From NCBI RefSeq assembly GCF_015350905.1, contig NZ_JADKRZ010000001.1:990724-1054723 (forward strand): a DNA stretch of 64,000 nucleotides, in the 5' to 3' direction. A program made the position numbers and the translations under genes. Below, piece by piece: positions 55,741 to 63,928 of the stretch. A model generated the notes under the pieces. The model worked only from the letters and a program-made list of their open reading frames with translations, made no database searches and had not been told where the DNA came from. Source of the DNA: Curtobacterium sp. VKM Ac-2865. GTDB lineage: Bacteria > Actinomycetota > Actinomycetes > Actinomycetales > Microbacteriaceae. How positions within the stretch are numbered: position 1 is the first letter of the stretch; every line of letters starts with the position of its first letter.

Positions 55741-58296
55741 ATGGAGCGGACGACACTCAACGGCACGTGGACGGTCGAGGCAGTGCGCGGCCCGGCAGCG
55801 GCCGACATGGCCTCGACCCCGATCGAGGCGGTGGTCCCCGGCGTCGTCCACACGGACCTGCTGCGCGCCGGGCTGATCCCGGACCCGTTCGACGGCGACG
55901 GCGAGGCCGCGACCCAGTGGATCGGCGACACCGTCTGGCGCTGGCGCCGCACCTTCGACTGGCACGCCCCGGACGCCGAGCGGCACGACCTGGTCGCGGA
56001 GGGCCTCGACACCCTCGCCACGGTCGAGCTCAACGGCATCGTCGTCGCGACCACGGCGAACCAGCACCGCTCGTACCGGTTCCCCGTCGGGCACCTGCTC
56101 CGCGCGGGCACGAACGACCTGGTCGTCACCTTCGACGCCCCGGTCCCCGCGGCCGAGCGGCTGTCCGAGCTGCACGGCGGCGAGCTCCCCCACGTCAACC
56201 ACCACCCCTACAACGCGCTCCGCAAGAACGCGTCGAACTTCGGCTGGGACTGGGGCGTCGACGTCGCGACGAGCGGCATCTGGAAGTCGATCGGCATCGA
56301 GTCCTGGAGCGGCGCCCGCATCGCGTCCGTCCGACCGCTCGTGGACCTCGACGGCACCGACGGCGTGCTCACCGCGCACGTGGACGTCGAGCTCGCCGGG
56401 TCCGGCGGCCGCTTCACGCAGGCCATCGGCAGCGCGCCCGTCACCGCAGCAGGCGGTGCCGACACCACCGGACTGGAGGCCCGGGTCACCCTGGCCCCGC
56501 ACCGCGCGTCCGCAGCGTCGCCGGTCACCGGCACCGAGCCTCCCGTCGGTGCCGGTGGCGACATCGTGTCCGGGTCGCGCCCCGTCCAGGACGGGGCGGC
56601 CACCGTCCGGCTCGTCGTGCCGGAGGTCGCCGTCTGGTGGCCGCGCGGCGAGGGCGACCAGGCGCTGTACGACGTCCGCGTCGAGGTCGGCGACGACGTC
56701 TGGACCGGCCGGGTCGGCTTCCGGACCGTCACCCTCGACACCGCGGCGGACGCGGGCGGGGCGCCGTTCCTGCTGCGGGTGAACGACCGGCCGGTGATGG
56801 TGCGCGGGGCGAACTGGATCCCGGACCACGCGTTCCTCACCGAGATGACCCGTGAGCGCTACCACCGGCGCATCGACGACGCGGTCGACGCGAACATGAA
56901 CCTGCTCCGCGTGTGGGGCGGCGGGATCTACGAGTCCGACGACCTGTACGACCGGTGCGACGAGCTCGGGGTCCTCGTCTGGCAGGACTTCCTCTTCGCC
57001 TGTGCGGCGTACGCCGAGGAGCCGTGGCTCCGTGACGAGGTCGAGCCCGAGGTCCGCGAGGCCGTCACCCGCCTCAGCCCGCACCCGTCCCTCGTCCTCT
57101 GGAACGGCAACAACGAGAACCTGGTCGCGTACGCGGAGTGGGGCTGGCGCGCCTCGCTCGTCGGTCGGACCTGGGGCAACGGGTACTACCGGGACCTGTT
57201 CCCGGCGGTCGTCGCCGAGCTCGACCCGACGCGCCCGTACACGCCGGGCAGCCCGTTCTCGTTCGACGAGTACCTGACGCCGAACGACGAGCGGAACGGC
57301 AGCGTCCACATCTGGGACGTCTGGAACCGCCTGGACTACCGCGCCTACGCCGACTGGCAGCCGCGCTTCGTGGCGGAGTTCGGGTTCCAGGGGCCACCGG
57401 CGTGGTCCACGTTGACGGCGGTCGTGCACGACGAGCCGCTCGACCCCGACGGCCACGAGATGCTCGTCCACCAGAAGGCCGACCAGGGCAACCGGAAGCT
57501 CGCCGACGGCATGCGGGGGCACCTGCCCGAGCCGGTCTCGATCGAGGACTGGCACTTCGCCGCGCAGCTGAACCAGGCGCACGCGATCCGCTTCGGCATG
57601 GAGTGGTTCCGGTCGCGCACCCCCGACAACACCGGGATGGTCGTCTGGCAGCTCAACGACGACTGGCCCGTCGTCTCGTGGGCGCTCGTCGACCACGCCG
57701 GCATCCGGAAGCCCGTCTGGTACGCCGTGCGACAGGCGTACCAGCCGGTGCTCGTGACCGTGCAGCCCGGGACCTCCGCGTCGGCGGTGCTCGACGTCGT
57801 GGTCGTCAACGCGTCCGGTACCGCGGTCGAGGGCCAGGTCGAGGTCGCGCGGATGTCGTTCGACGGCACCGTGCTCGCGTCGGGGTCCTTCCCGGTCACC
57901 GTCGGGACCGCCGATGCCACTCGTGTGGCACTGCCGGCGTCGCTCGCAGTCCCCGGGGACCCGGCCGCCGAGGTGCTCGTCGTCACCGGACCGCTCCTCC
58001 GGACCGTGCACGACTTCGCCGAGGTCGTCGACCAGGCCCTCGAGCCGGCGCCGTTCACCACCGCGGTGGAGCCGACGGCGGACGGCGCCCGGGTGACCGT
58101 CACCGCGACGTCGTACGCGCGGGACGTCTCGCTGTTCCCGGACCGCGTCGACGCATCGGCCCGCGTGGACGACGGGCTGGTGTCGCTGCTGCCGGGCGAG
58201 TCCGTGACGTTCACCGTGACGGACGCCCCCGGGATCGACACGTCGGCGCTGACGTCCCGCGAGGTCCTCCGGCACGCGGGTTCCCTGCTGCACTGA
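55741..58296 (+). CDS. GH2 beta-mannosidase
   Basis: An 851-residue enzyme with the five-domain layout of GH2 beta-mannosidases. The N-terminal jelly roll has Val-Pro-Gly-Val-Val-His-Thr-Asp-Leu and Phe-Gly-Trp-Asp-Trp-Gly. The TIM barrel has acid/base Glu459 in Trp-Asn-Gly-Asn-Asn-Glu-Asn and nucleophile Glu546 in Val-Ala-Glu-Phe-Gly-Phe. It removes terminal beta-mannose from manno-oligosaccharides in the cytoplasm; no signal peptide is seen. A GAGGAG ribosome binding site precedes the ATG. An insertion-like stretch at about residues 242-275 is encoded by two opposed cores of the dispersed repeat (56468-56553). It is divergent from the importer operon. Confidence 0.9.
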   Translation: MERTTLNGTWTVEAVRGPAAADMASTPIEAVVPGVVHTDLLRAGLIPDPFDGDGEAATQWIGDTVWRWRRTFDWHAPDAERHDLVAEGLDTLATVELNGIVVATTANQHRSYRFPVGHLLRAGTNDLVVTFDAPVPAAERLSELHGGELPHVNHHPYNALRKNASNFGWDWGVDVATSGIWKSIGIESWSGARIASVRPLVDLDGTDGVLTAHVDVELAGSGGRFTQAIGSAPVTAAGGADTTGLEARVTLAPHRASAASPVTGTEPPVGAGGDIVSGSRPVQDGAATVRLVVPEVAVWWPRGEGDQALYDVRVEVGDDVWTGRVGFRTVTLDTAADAGGAPFLLRVNDRPVMVRGANWIPDHAFLTEMTRERYHRRIDDAVDANMNLLRVWGGGIYESDDLYDRCDELGVLVWQDFLFACAAYAEEPWLRDEVEPEVREAVTRLSPHPSLVLWNGNNENLVAYAEWGWRASLVGRTWGNGYYRDLFPAVVAELDPTRPYTPGSPFSFDEYLTPNDERNGSVHIWDVWNRLDYRAYADWQPRFVAEFGFQGPPAWSTLTAVVHDEPLDPDGHEMLVHQKADQGNRKLADGMRGHLPEPVSIEDWHFAAQLNQAHAIRFGMEWFRSRTPDNTGMVVWQLNDDWPVVSWALVDHAGIRKPVWYAVRQAYQPVLVTVQPGTSASAVLDVVVVNASGTAVEGQVEVARMSFDGTVLASGSFPVTVGTADATRVALPASLAVPGDPAAEVLVVTGPLLRTVHDFAEVVDQALEPAPFTTAVEPTADGARVTVTATSYARDVSLFPDRVDASARVDDGLVSLLPGESVTFTVTDAPGIDTSALTSREVLRHAGSLLH

Positions 58297-58370
58297 CCTC
58301 CGCGCCCGCCCGCTGACCCGCGCGCCCACCCGCTCGGCCGACCTGGCCGGGCGGGCGGGGCGGGCGCCGC

Positions 58371-60536
58371 TCAGTCGAGCGCCACGCACTCCAGCACGAT
58401 CGCCGTCGCCGGCGCGAGCATCGGCAGCCGCACCCCGACGTCCTCGAGCACCGCGCCCGGCAGCTCCACCCACCCGCGACCGAGCCACGGCGGCGGCACC
58501 ATGTCGAGTCCGCGCGGCAGGCCGATGCCCGTCGCCGGGGCCACCCGGTAGCGCCGCGACCGGTCGAGTCCCCGGAGCCGGACCGGCACGGCGAGCGACT
58601 GCGGACCGGTGACGGTCCGGGCCACGCGGACGAGCGCCTGCGACCGGTCGACGGCCACCACCGAGGTCCCGTCGAGCCCGGGGTCCCCGAGGTCGAGGTG
58701 CCGCAGCCGCCCGGTGTGCAGCAGCGATCGCGACCGCCGGTACAACGCCGTCCACGCCCGCAGCCGGTCCAGCTCCGCCGGGTCCAGCCGCGTGACGTCC
58801 GTCTCGATGCCCGCGGAGCCGAACAGCGACACCGCCATCCGGAAGTCCAGGTCGAGGTGTCGGCCGGTCGTGTGCGACACCTCGGGTCCGACGTGGCTGC
58901 CGATGAGCTCGAGCGGCAGGAGCGCCTCGGTCCACCGTTGGATGCCCAGCCGCTCCACCGCGTCGTTCGTGTCCGACGGCCACACCCGGTCCGTGTGCTC
59001 GAGCGCGCCGAGGTCGACCCGGGCCCCGCCGCTGGCACACGACTCGATCTCGAGCCACGGGTGGCGCCGACGCAGGTCGTCCATCAGCGTGTAGACCCCG
59101 CGGGTGTGCGCGTCGATGCCCGCACGTCCGGCGTGGACCGCGTGCACGACGTCCCGGTTCGCGTCCCACTTGACGAACTCCACGTGGTGCCCGCCGATGA
59201 CCGCCGACATGCTCTCGAGCACGTGGGCACGGGCAGCCGGGTTCGCCATGTCGAGCACGTACTGGTTCCGCCACGTGCGCACGTCGTCGTCGGGTCGCTG
59301 CAGGAGCCACTCCGGGTGCGCGAGGGCGAGCTCGGACACGGGACTCACCATCTCCGGTTCGAACCACAGGCCGAACTCCATCCCGAGCTCCCGCACCCGG
59401 TCGACCAGGGGGCGGAGCCCGTCGGGCCAGACGGCAGGGTCGACCTGCCAGTCACCGAGCGACGTGGTGTCCGACCGGCGTCCGAGGAACCAGCCGTCGT
59501 CGAGCACGAACCGTTCGACGCCGATGTCCGCGGCCGTCTCGGCCAGCGCCACGAGCGGGGCGAGGTCCTGCCGGTAGTACACGGCCTCCCACGTGTTGAG
59601 GACGACGGGCCGCGGGCGACGGGGGTGTCCGGGCCGCGCGCGGATCGAGTCGTGGAGCCGGGCCGACATGCCGTCGAGTCCCTCGTCGCTCCACACGAAC
59701 ACGGCGTCCGGCGTCGTGAACGTGTCGTCCTCGCCGAGCACGACCTCGCCCGCGCGGAGCAGCTCCCCGGCGCCGAGCAGTGGGCGCGCCTCGGCGAGCA
59801 CGTCGTGGCGGTGCACGGAGTCCGCGCTCCACGCCAGGTGCACGGCCCAGACCTCCCCCGCGTCGTCCGAGAACCCGGGCGTCCCGAGCACCAGCAGCGT
59901 CGGTGCGTCGTGACCGGTGCGGCCTCGGCGACTCTCGCGCGCATGGCTGCCGTGCGTCAGGGTGCGCCGCTGCGGGGTGCGTTCCCGCGTCCACCGCCCC
60001 GCCAGGTCGAGGACCTCCGCTGCCCGTTCCCCGACGGGCAGCACCGCCTCGAGCGCCTGCAGGTGCACCGCTGCCGCCCCGCGGTTCGTCACGGCATGTC
60101 GGACGCGCAGGACCCCGGCGGCGTCGAGCGCGAACTCGCTCCGCAGCCGCAGTTCGGCGGAGACCGCGGTCACCGTGACGAGTCCGTCGTCCGACACCAC
60201 GACGACGTCCTGCCACCGTGGGACGAGCGGCAGCCCGTCGACGTGTCCGGCGATCCCCGGTCGTCCCTCCCAGCCGTCCCGTTCGGTCGGCAGGACCGTC
60301 AGCGGCCAGGGCGCGTCGAACGCACTCGGCGAGACCGGTCGCCCCACCGCCAGCAGGAGCTCGTCCGTGTCGATCGTCCCGACCGGTCCGACGTCGCGCC
60401 CCCAGTGCAGCACCTCCGGCAGACCGTCCGGCGCCGTCACGAGCACGAGCGACATCCCGGCGGCGCGGAGCACGTGTGCGCGCCGGGTCGGGTCCGACGG
60501 GCGCGTCGGTGCGGTGTCCTCGTCGACGACGGTCAT
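58371..60536 (-). CDS. GH36 alpha-galactosidase 2
   Basis: A 721-residue classical GH36 alpha-galactosidase. The TIM barrel has Phe-Val-Leu-Asp-Asp-Gly-Trp-Phe, Gly-Leu-Trp-Phe-Glu-Pro-Glu-Met-Val, the nucleophile in Phe-Val-Lys-Trp-Asp-Ala-Asn (about 457), and the acid/base Asp in Glu-Ser-Cys-Ala-Ser-Gly-Gly-Ala-Arg-Val-Asp (about 507). A C-terminal beta-sandwich ends the protein. It takes alpha-1,6-galactose side groups off galactomannan oligosaccharides, or splits raffinose-type sugars, in the cytoplasm. It overlaps the beta-galactosidase gene by 4 bp (ATGA) and so is in the same operon. Motifs are more canonical than in the GH36 at 47948-50071. Confidence 0.9.
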   Translation of the reverse strand: MTVVDEDTAPTRPSDPTRRAHVLRAAGMSLVLVTAPDGLPEVLHWGRDVGPVGTIDTDELLLAVGRPVSPSAFDAPWPLTVLPTERDGWEGRPGIAGHVDGLPLVPRWQDVVVVSDDGLVTVTAVSAELRLRSEFALDAAGVLRVRHAVTNRGAAAVHLQALEAVLPVGERAAEVLDLAGRWTRERTPQRRTLTHGSHARESRRGRTGHDAPTLLVLGTPGFSDDAGEVWAVHLAWSADSVHRHDVLAEARPLLGAGELLRAGEVVLGEDDTFTTPDAVFVWSDEGLDGMSARLHDSIRARPGHPRRPRPVVLNTWEAVYYRQDLAPLVALAETAADIGVERFVLDDGWFLGRRSDTTSLGDWQVDPAVWPDGLRPLVDRVRELGMEFGLWFEPEMVSPVSELALAHPEWLLQRPDDDVRTWRNQYVLDMANPAARAHVLESMSAVIGGHHVEFVKWDANRDVVHAVHAGRAGIDAHTRGVYTLMDDLRRRHPWLEIESCASGGARVDLGALEHTDRVWPSDTNDAVERLGIQRWTEALLPLELIGSHVGPEVSHTTGRHLDLDFRMAVSLFGSAGIETDVTRLDPAELDRLRAWTALYRRSRSLLHTGRLRHLDLGDPGLDGTSVVAVDRSQALVRVARTVTGPQSLAVPVRLRGLDRSRRYRVAPATGIGLPRGLDMVPPPWLGRGWVELPGAVLEDVGVRLPMLAPATAIVLECVALD

Positions 60537-62551
60537 GCGTCCCGCTCCTCGCGGAGCACGCGGACACGTCCCGCCGGCACCACGGTCTCCGGCCCGTGGC
60601 CGGAACCGTCGAGCAGGTCCGTGCCGGACGCGTGCACCATGACCGGCTCGGCCAGGTGGTTGACGAGGAACAGGAACGCGGAACCGTCGCGTCCGACGCG
60701 ACGCACCGCCTCCAGTCCGGGAGGCCCGGTGACCGTCCGTGGGACCGCCCGCTCCGCCACGACCCGGTCCACCACCCGCTGGATGCTGCCGTCCGCGAGG
60801 GCGGCGGAGACGTACCAGGCACCGCCGCCGACGTCCCGGCGGGTGACCGCCGGGCGACCGGTGAGCGGGCCGTCCGCGTAGCGGAGAACCACGTCGGCGT
60901 CCTCGGTGACGACGGCCTCGGCCCAGTCGGTGACGACCTCGCCGTCGTCGAGGGTCCAGCGTTCGTCGGGCTGCAGCGGCGTGAACTCCTCCGACCACGC
61001 GCCGAGCAGGTCGCGGAAGGCCCCGGGGTAGCCACCCGTCCGGATCCGGGCGTGCTCGTCGGCCACCCCGGAGAGGTACGTCACGACGAGGGTCACTCCG
61101 CGTGCGGCGAGGTCGGCGACCCGGGCCGCAGCGGCGTCGTCGACGATGAGCAGCGTCGGCAGCACGACCACGTCGTACCAGGTCAGGTCGGCCTCGAGCG
61201 GGACCACGTCCGTCAGCACCTGTCGGTCGTAGAACGCCCGGTGCCACGCTCGGAGCTCCCGTGACGCCCGCAGGCCACGGTGCGGCTTCAGCCCGGACTG
61301 CATCGCCCACCCGGACGGTTCGTCGACGACGATCGCGACCCGGGCCGGCCCGACGGTGCTGCCCTGGACCGGTGCGAGTGCGCGGAGTGCCCGGCCGAGC
61401 GCGGTGACCTCGCGCCAGATGCGGGTCGCGGTGCCGGCGTGCGGGACCATCGCGGAGTGGAACTGCTCGGCCCCGGCGGTCGAGGCACGCCACTGGAAGA
61501 ACAGGGCGCCGTCGGACCCGCGAGCGACGTGCGCGAGCGAGTTCCGGAGGATCTCGCCCGGCTCCTTCGCCCGGTTCCGCTGCTGCCAGCTCGGGCTGCC
61601 GGTCGAGTGTTCCATGAGCAGCCAGGGCGCGCGGCCTGTCGTGATCCCACGCATCCGGTCGGCGGACGCGGCGAGGTCCTGTTCGCGGCGGGGATCGTCC
61701 ACGAGCGTGTAGTGGTCGTTCGCGGGGATCGCCACGTGCTTCGCCCACTCCGCGTAGTCGACGGTCTGCGAGCCGGCGCCGACCATGAAGTTCGTCGTCA
61801 CGGGGACGCTCGAGTGGCGTTCGATCGTCGTCTTCTCCATGGTGAAGTGCGCGAGGAGCGAGTCCGACGAGAACCGTTCGGCGTCCAGGAACAGCCCCGG
61901 GTTCGGGGCGAGGTTGTGGCCGCCGTGCGGCAGCCCGATCTCCTCGAAGTCCGTGTACGTGTGCCCCCAGAAGGCCGTGCCCCACGCGGCGTTGACGGCG
62001 TCGACGTCGGCGTACCGCTCCCGGAGCCACCGGCGGAACGCAACGGTGGACGCGTCGCAGGCGCACCGGGCGTTGCCACCGCCGAGCTCGTTGCTGACGT
62101 GCCACAACCGCACGGCCGGGTGTCGTCCGTAGCGCTCGGCCACGGCGTCGACGATGCGGTGCGCGTGCTCGCGGAAGACCGGGGAGTCCGGGCACCAGCC
62201 GAGCCGCTCACCCGGGCGGCGGACGACGTCGTCGCGGTCCACGGGCAGCACCTCGGGATGGGCCGCGAGGAGCCAGCTCGGCGGAGCGGCCGTCGGCGTC
62301 GCGAGGTCGACCGCGATCCCGTTGGCGTGCAGGAGGTCGAGGACGTCGTCGAGCCAGACCCACGTGTACTCCCCCGGCGCCCGCTCGAGGAGCCCCCACG
62401 AGAACACCCCGACCGTGACGAGGTTGACCCCTGCCTCGCGCATCAGTCGGACGTCCTCGTCCCAGACCTCGCGTGGCCACTGCTCGGGACTGTAGTCGCC
62501 GCCGAACGACAGGCCGTCGGTCGGCCAGGGGACGGTTGGGGCATCGGACAC
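60533..62551 (-). CDS. GH42 beta-galactosidase
   Basis: A 672-residue GH42 enzyme. The N-terminal TIM barrel starts with Gly-Gly-Asp-Tyr-Ser-Pro-Glu-Gln-Trp; the acid/base is Glu155 in Val-Ser-Asn-Glu-Leu-Gly and the nucleophile Glu314 in Leu-Leu-Met-Glu-His-Ser. The trimerisation domain (about 390-600) and a small beta domain follow. It hydrolyses beta-galactosides intracellularly. A possible zinc cluster remains (Cys162, Cys164). The GTG at 62551 is preceded by GAAGGAG at 5 nt, which decides the start over the ATG that lies out of frame between them. The promoter carries a ROK-type site. Confidence 0.9.
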   Translation of the reverse strand: MSDAPTVPWPTDGLSFGGDYSPEQWPREVWDEDVRLMREAGVNLVTVGVFSWGLLERAPGEYTWVWLDDVLDLLHANGIAVDLATPTAAPPSWLLAAHPEVLPVDRDDVVRRPGERLGWCPDSPVFREHAHRIVDAVAERYGRHPAVRLWHVSNELGGGNARCACDASTVAFRRWLRERYADVDAVNAAWGTAFWGHTYTDFEEIGLPHGGHNLAPNPGLFLDAERFSSDSLLAHFTMEKTTIERHSSVPVTTNFMVGAGSQTVDYAEWAKHVAIPANDHYTLVDDPRREQDLAASADRMRGITTGRAPWLLMEHSTGSPSWQQRNRAKEPGEILRNSLAHVARGSDGALFFQWRASTAGAEQFHSAMVPHAGTATRIWREVTALGRALRALAPVQGSTVGPARVAIVVDEPSGWAMQSGLKPHRGLRASRELRAWHRAFYDRQVLTDVVPLEADLTWYDVVVLPTLLIVDDAAAARVADLAARGVTLVVTYLSGVADEHARIRTGGYPGAFRDLLGAWSEEFTPLQPDERWTLDDGEVVTDWAEAVVTEDADVVLRYADGPLTGRPAVTRRDVGGGAWYVSAALADGSIQRVVDRVVAERAVPRTVTGPPGLEAVRRVGRDGSAFLFLVNHLAEPVMVHASGTDLLDGSGHGPETVVPAGRVRVLREERDA

Positions 62552-62601
62552 GGCATCTCCTTCGATGGTGGGACCGTTCCAGCCTCCCGTGCCACTCCCC
62601 C

Positions 62602-62622
62602 TTTGTCAACGTGCGTAACTAA
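62602..62622. promoter_or_regulatory. ROK-type operator before the beta-galactosidase operon
   Basis: TTTGT-N11-ACTAA, of the same length and half-sites as the site at 55671-55691. It overlaps a leftward -35 hexamer TTGACA (complement of 62604-62609), 17 bp from a weak -10 GAGGCT. It also overlaps a perfect dyad GTGCGT-N5-ACGCAC at 62611-62627. Confidence 0.58.
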
Positions 62623-62659
62623 CGCACCAAAGGCTCTGCCGCTCCCGTGACTCGACTCG

Positions 62660-63796
62660 TCACTCGGCGAGCAGCCGGCGGATCGCGAGGACAGCCCCGG
62701 CCCGCGCCCACTCCGAGAACTCGAACGGCTGCACCTCGACGGAGACCGGTTCCGAGAACGGCTCGAGCGCCCCACGGAGTGCCTCGTCCACCGTGGACCG
62801 GGCGATGTCGTACACGGGCAGCCCGTCACCGGTGAGCACGAGCGTGGACGGGTCGGCGATGTGCACCACCGTCGCCAGGACCACGCCGAGCGCACGCCCG
62901 GCGTCCGCGAAGGCCGCGAGTGCCCGCTCGTCACCGGACCGCGCTCGTTCGACGACCTCGTCGTAGGTGGCGTCGGTGTACCCGGAGTTCCGGACGATCA
63001 CGGGGCTCGGGAGGTAGCTCGACGCGCAGCCGAGGTGTCCGAGCCCGCAGTCCGGACCACCGCCCAGCACCGGGAGGTGTCCGATCCGACCGAGACGCCC
63101 GTGCTCCCCCGTCGACACCTGCCCGTTGGCGATGAGCCCGAGGCCGAGCCCCTCCCCGACCGTGACGAGCGCCATCGACCGCCCGCCGGTCCCCGCTCCC
63201 GCGCCGAACCAGTGCTCCTTCGCCGTGAGGGCGTGCACGTCGTTCGCGATGAACGCCGCCAGGCCCGTTCGTTCCGTCACCATCCGGGCGAAGGGGACGT
63301 TCGTCCACCCGAGGAACAACGAGTGCGCGACGACAGCCTCACCCCCGACAGTGCGGACATCCCCGGGCAGGGACACCCCGATCGCGCACATGGCCGGGTG
63401 GGCGGTCCGGAGCCGCTCCTCGACCGCTCGGATCTGCTCGGCGACGTCCGCGGCACGGGTCGCCGGCATCGACTCCTCGTGCAGCGCCAGGACGCGTCCG
63501 CCGAGGTCAGTGACCGCTGCGTACAACCGGTCCTTGGTGAGCTTGATGCCGAGGAACTCCCACTGCCCGGAGCTCGGGTGCAGGAGTTCCGACGGGCGCC
63601 CTGTCGCTCCCCGGACGTTCGTCCCGACCTCGACGACGAGCCCGTGCCCGACCAGGATGCGCATCGCCCGGGTGAGACTGGCCCGCGAGAGTCCGAGCGA
63701 CCGAGCGATCTCCGCCCGTGACAGCTCTCCGTGGATCAGGATCTCCCGGAGCGCCAACCGGGAGCCGTCCGGCAGGACCGGCCACGTGTTCGTCAT
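62660..63796 (-). CDS. ROK family transcriptional regulator
   Basis: A 378-residue ROK repressor. The N-terminal winged helix (about 15-75) has Leu-Ser-Arg-Ala-Glu-Ile-Ala-Arg-Ser-Leu-Gly-Leu-Ser. The sugar-kinase-like domain follows with Val-Gly-Glu-Gly-Leu-Gly-Leu-Gly-Leu and Gly-Arg-Ile-Gly-His-Leu. The zinc site is degenerate: instead of Cys-x-Cys-Gly-x-x-Gly-Cys it reads Cys-Gly-Leu-Gly-His-Leu-Gly-Cys, and the Glu after it is Ser. As ROK proteins bind a sugar to release DNA, it probably controls the adjacent glycosidase and importer operons. A GGAGGAA ribosome binding site precedes the ATG, and it is co-directional with the beta-galactosidase operon. Confidence 0.87.
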   Translation of the reverse strand: MTNTWPVLPDGSRLALREILIHGELSRAEIARSLGLSRASLTRAMRILVGHGLVVEVGTNVRGATGRPSELLHPSSGQWEFLGIKLTKDRLYAAVTDLGGRVLALHEESMPATRAADVAEQIRAVEERLRTAHPAMCAIGVSLPGDVRTVGGEAVVAHSLFLGWTNVPFARMVTERTGLAAFIANDVHALTAKEHWFGAGAGTGGRSMALVTVGEGLGLGLIANGQVSTGEHGRLGRIGHLPVLGGGPDCGLGHLGCASSYLPSPVIVRNSGYTDATYDEVVERARSGDERALAAFADAGRALGVVLATVVHIADPSTLVLTGDGLPVYDIARSTVDEALRGALEPFSEPVSVEVQPFEFSEWARAGAVLAIRRLLAE

Positions 63797-63816
63797 CGTT
63801 CCTCCGTCGTCGGCTG

Positions 63817-63822
63817 ATCCTA
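63817..63822 (-). promoter_or_regulatory. Candidate -10 box TAGGAT of the ROK gene
   Basis: On the minus strand TAGGAT lies 20 bp before the ATG of the ROK regulator, with a GGAGGAA ribosome binding site between. No convincing -35 is seen. Confidence 0.35.
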
Positions 63823-63881
63823 TTGCCGGCGCCGCTCATGACTGTCGCTTCCGAAGGCGAATCGACCCCGGAAACGCAGAA

Positions 63882-63909
63882 AACCCCTGACCACACGTGG
63901 TCAGGGGTT
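63882..63909 (-). terminator. Intrinsic terminator of the rRNA operon
   Basis: A 13-bp inverted repeat (AACCCCTGACCAC and GTGGTCAGGGGTT) with a very short centre. In the minus-strand reading direction it is followed by TTTT. It lies about 20 bp beyond the 5S rRNA end, as expected for the end of a ribosomal RNA operon. Confidence 0.85.
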
Positions 63910-63928
63910 CCCTGGTGTTGCTGAAGAA

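Noticed and set aside
55675..59367. A 1230-codon minus-strand open frame covering the GH2 gene
   Set aside because: It runs antisense to a beta-mannosidase with both catalytic Glu and merges into an out-of-frame reading of the GH36 gene; no domain is seen.
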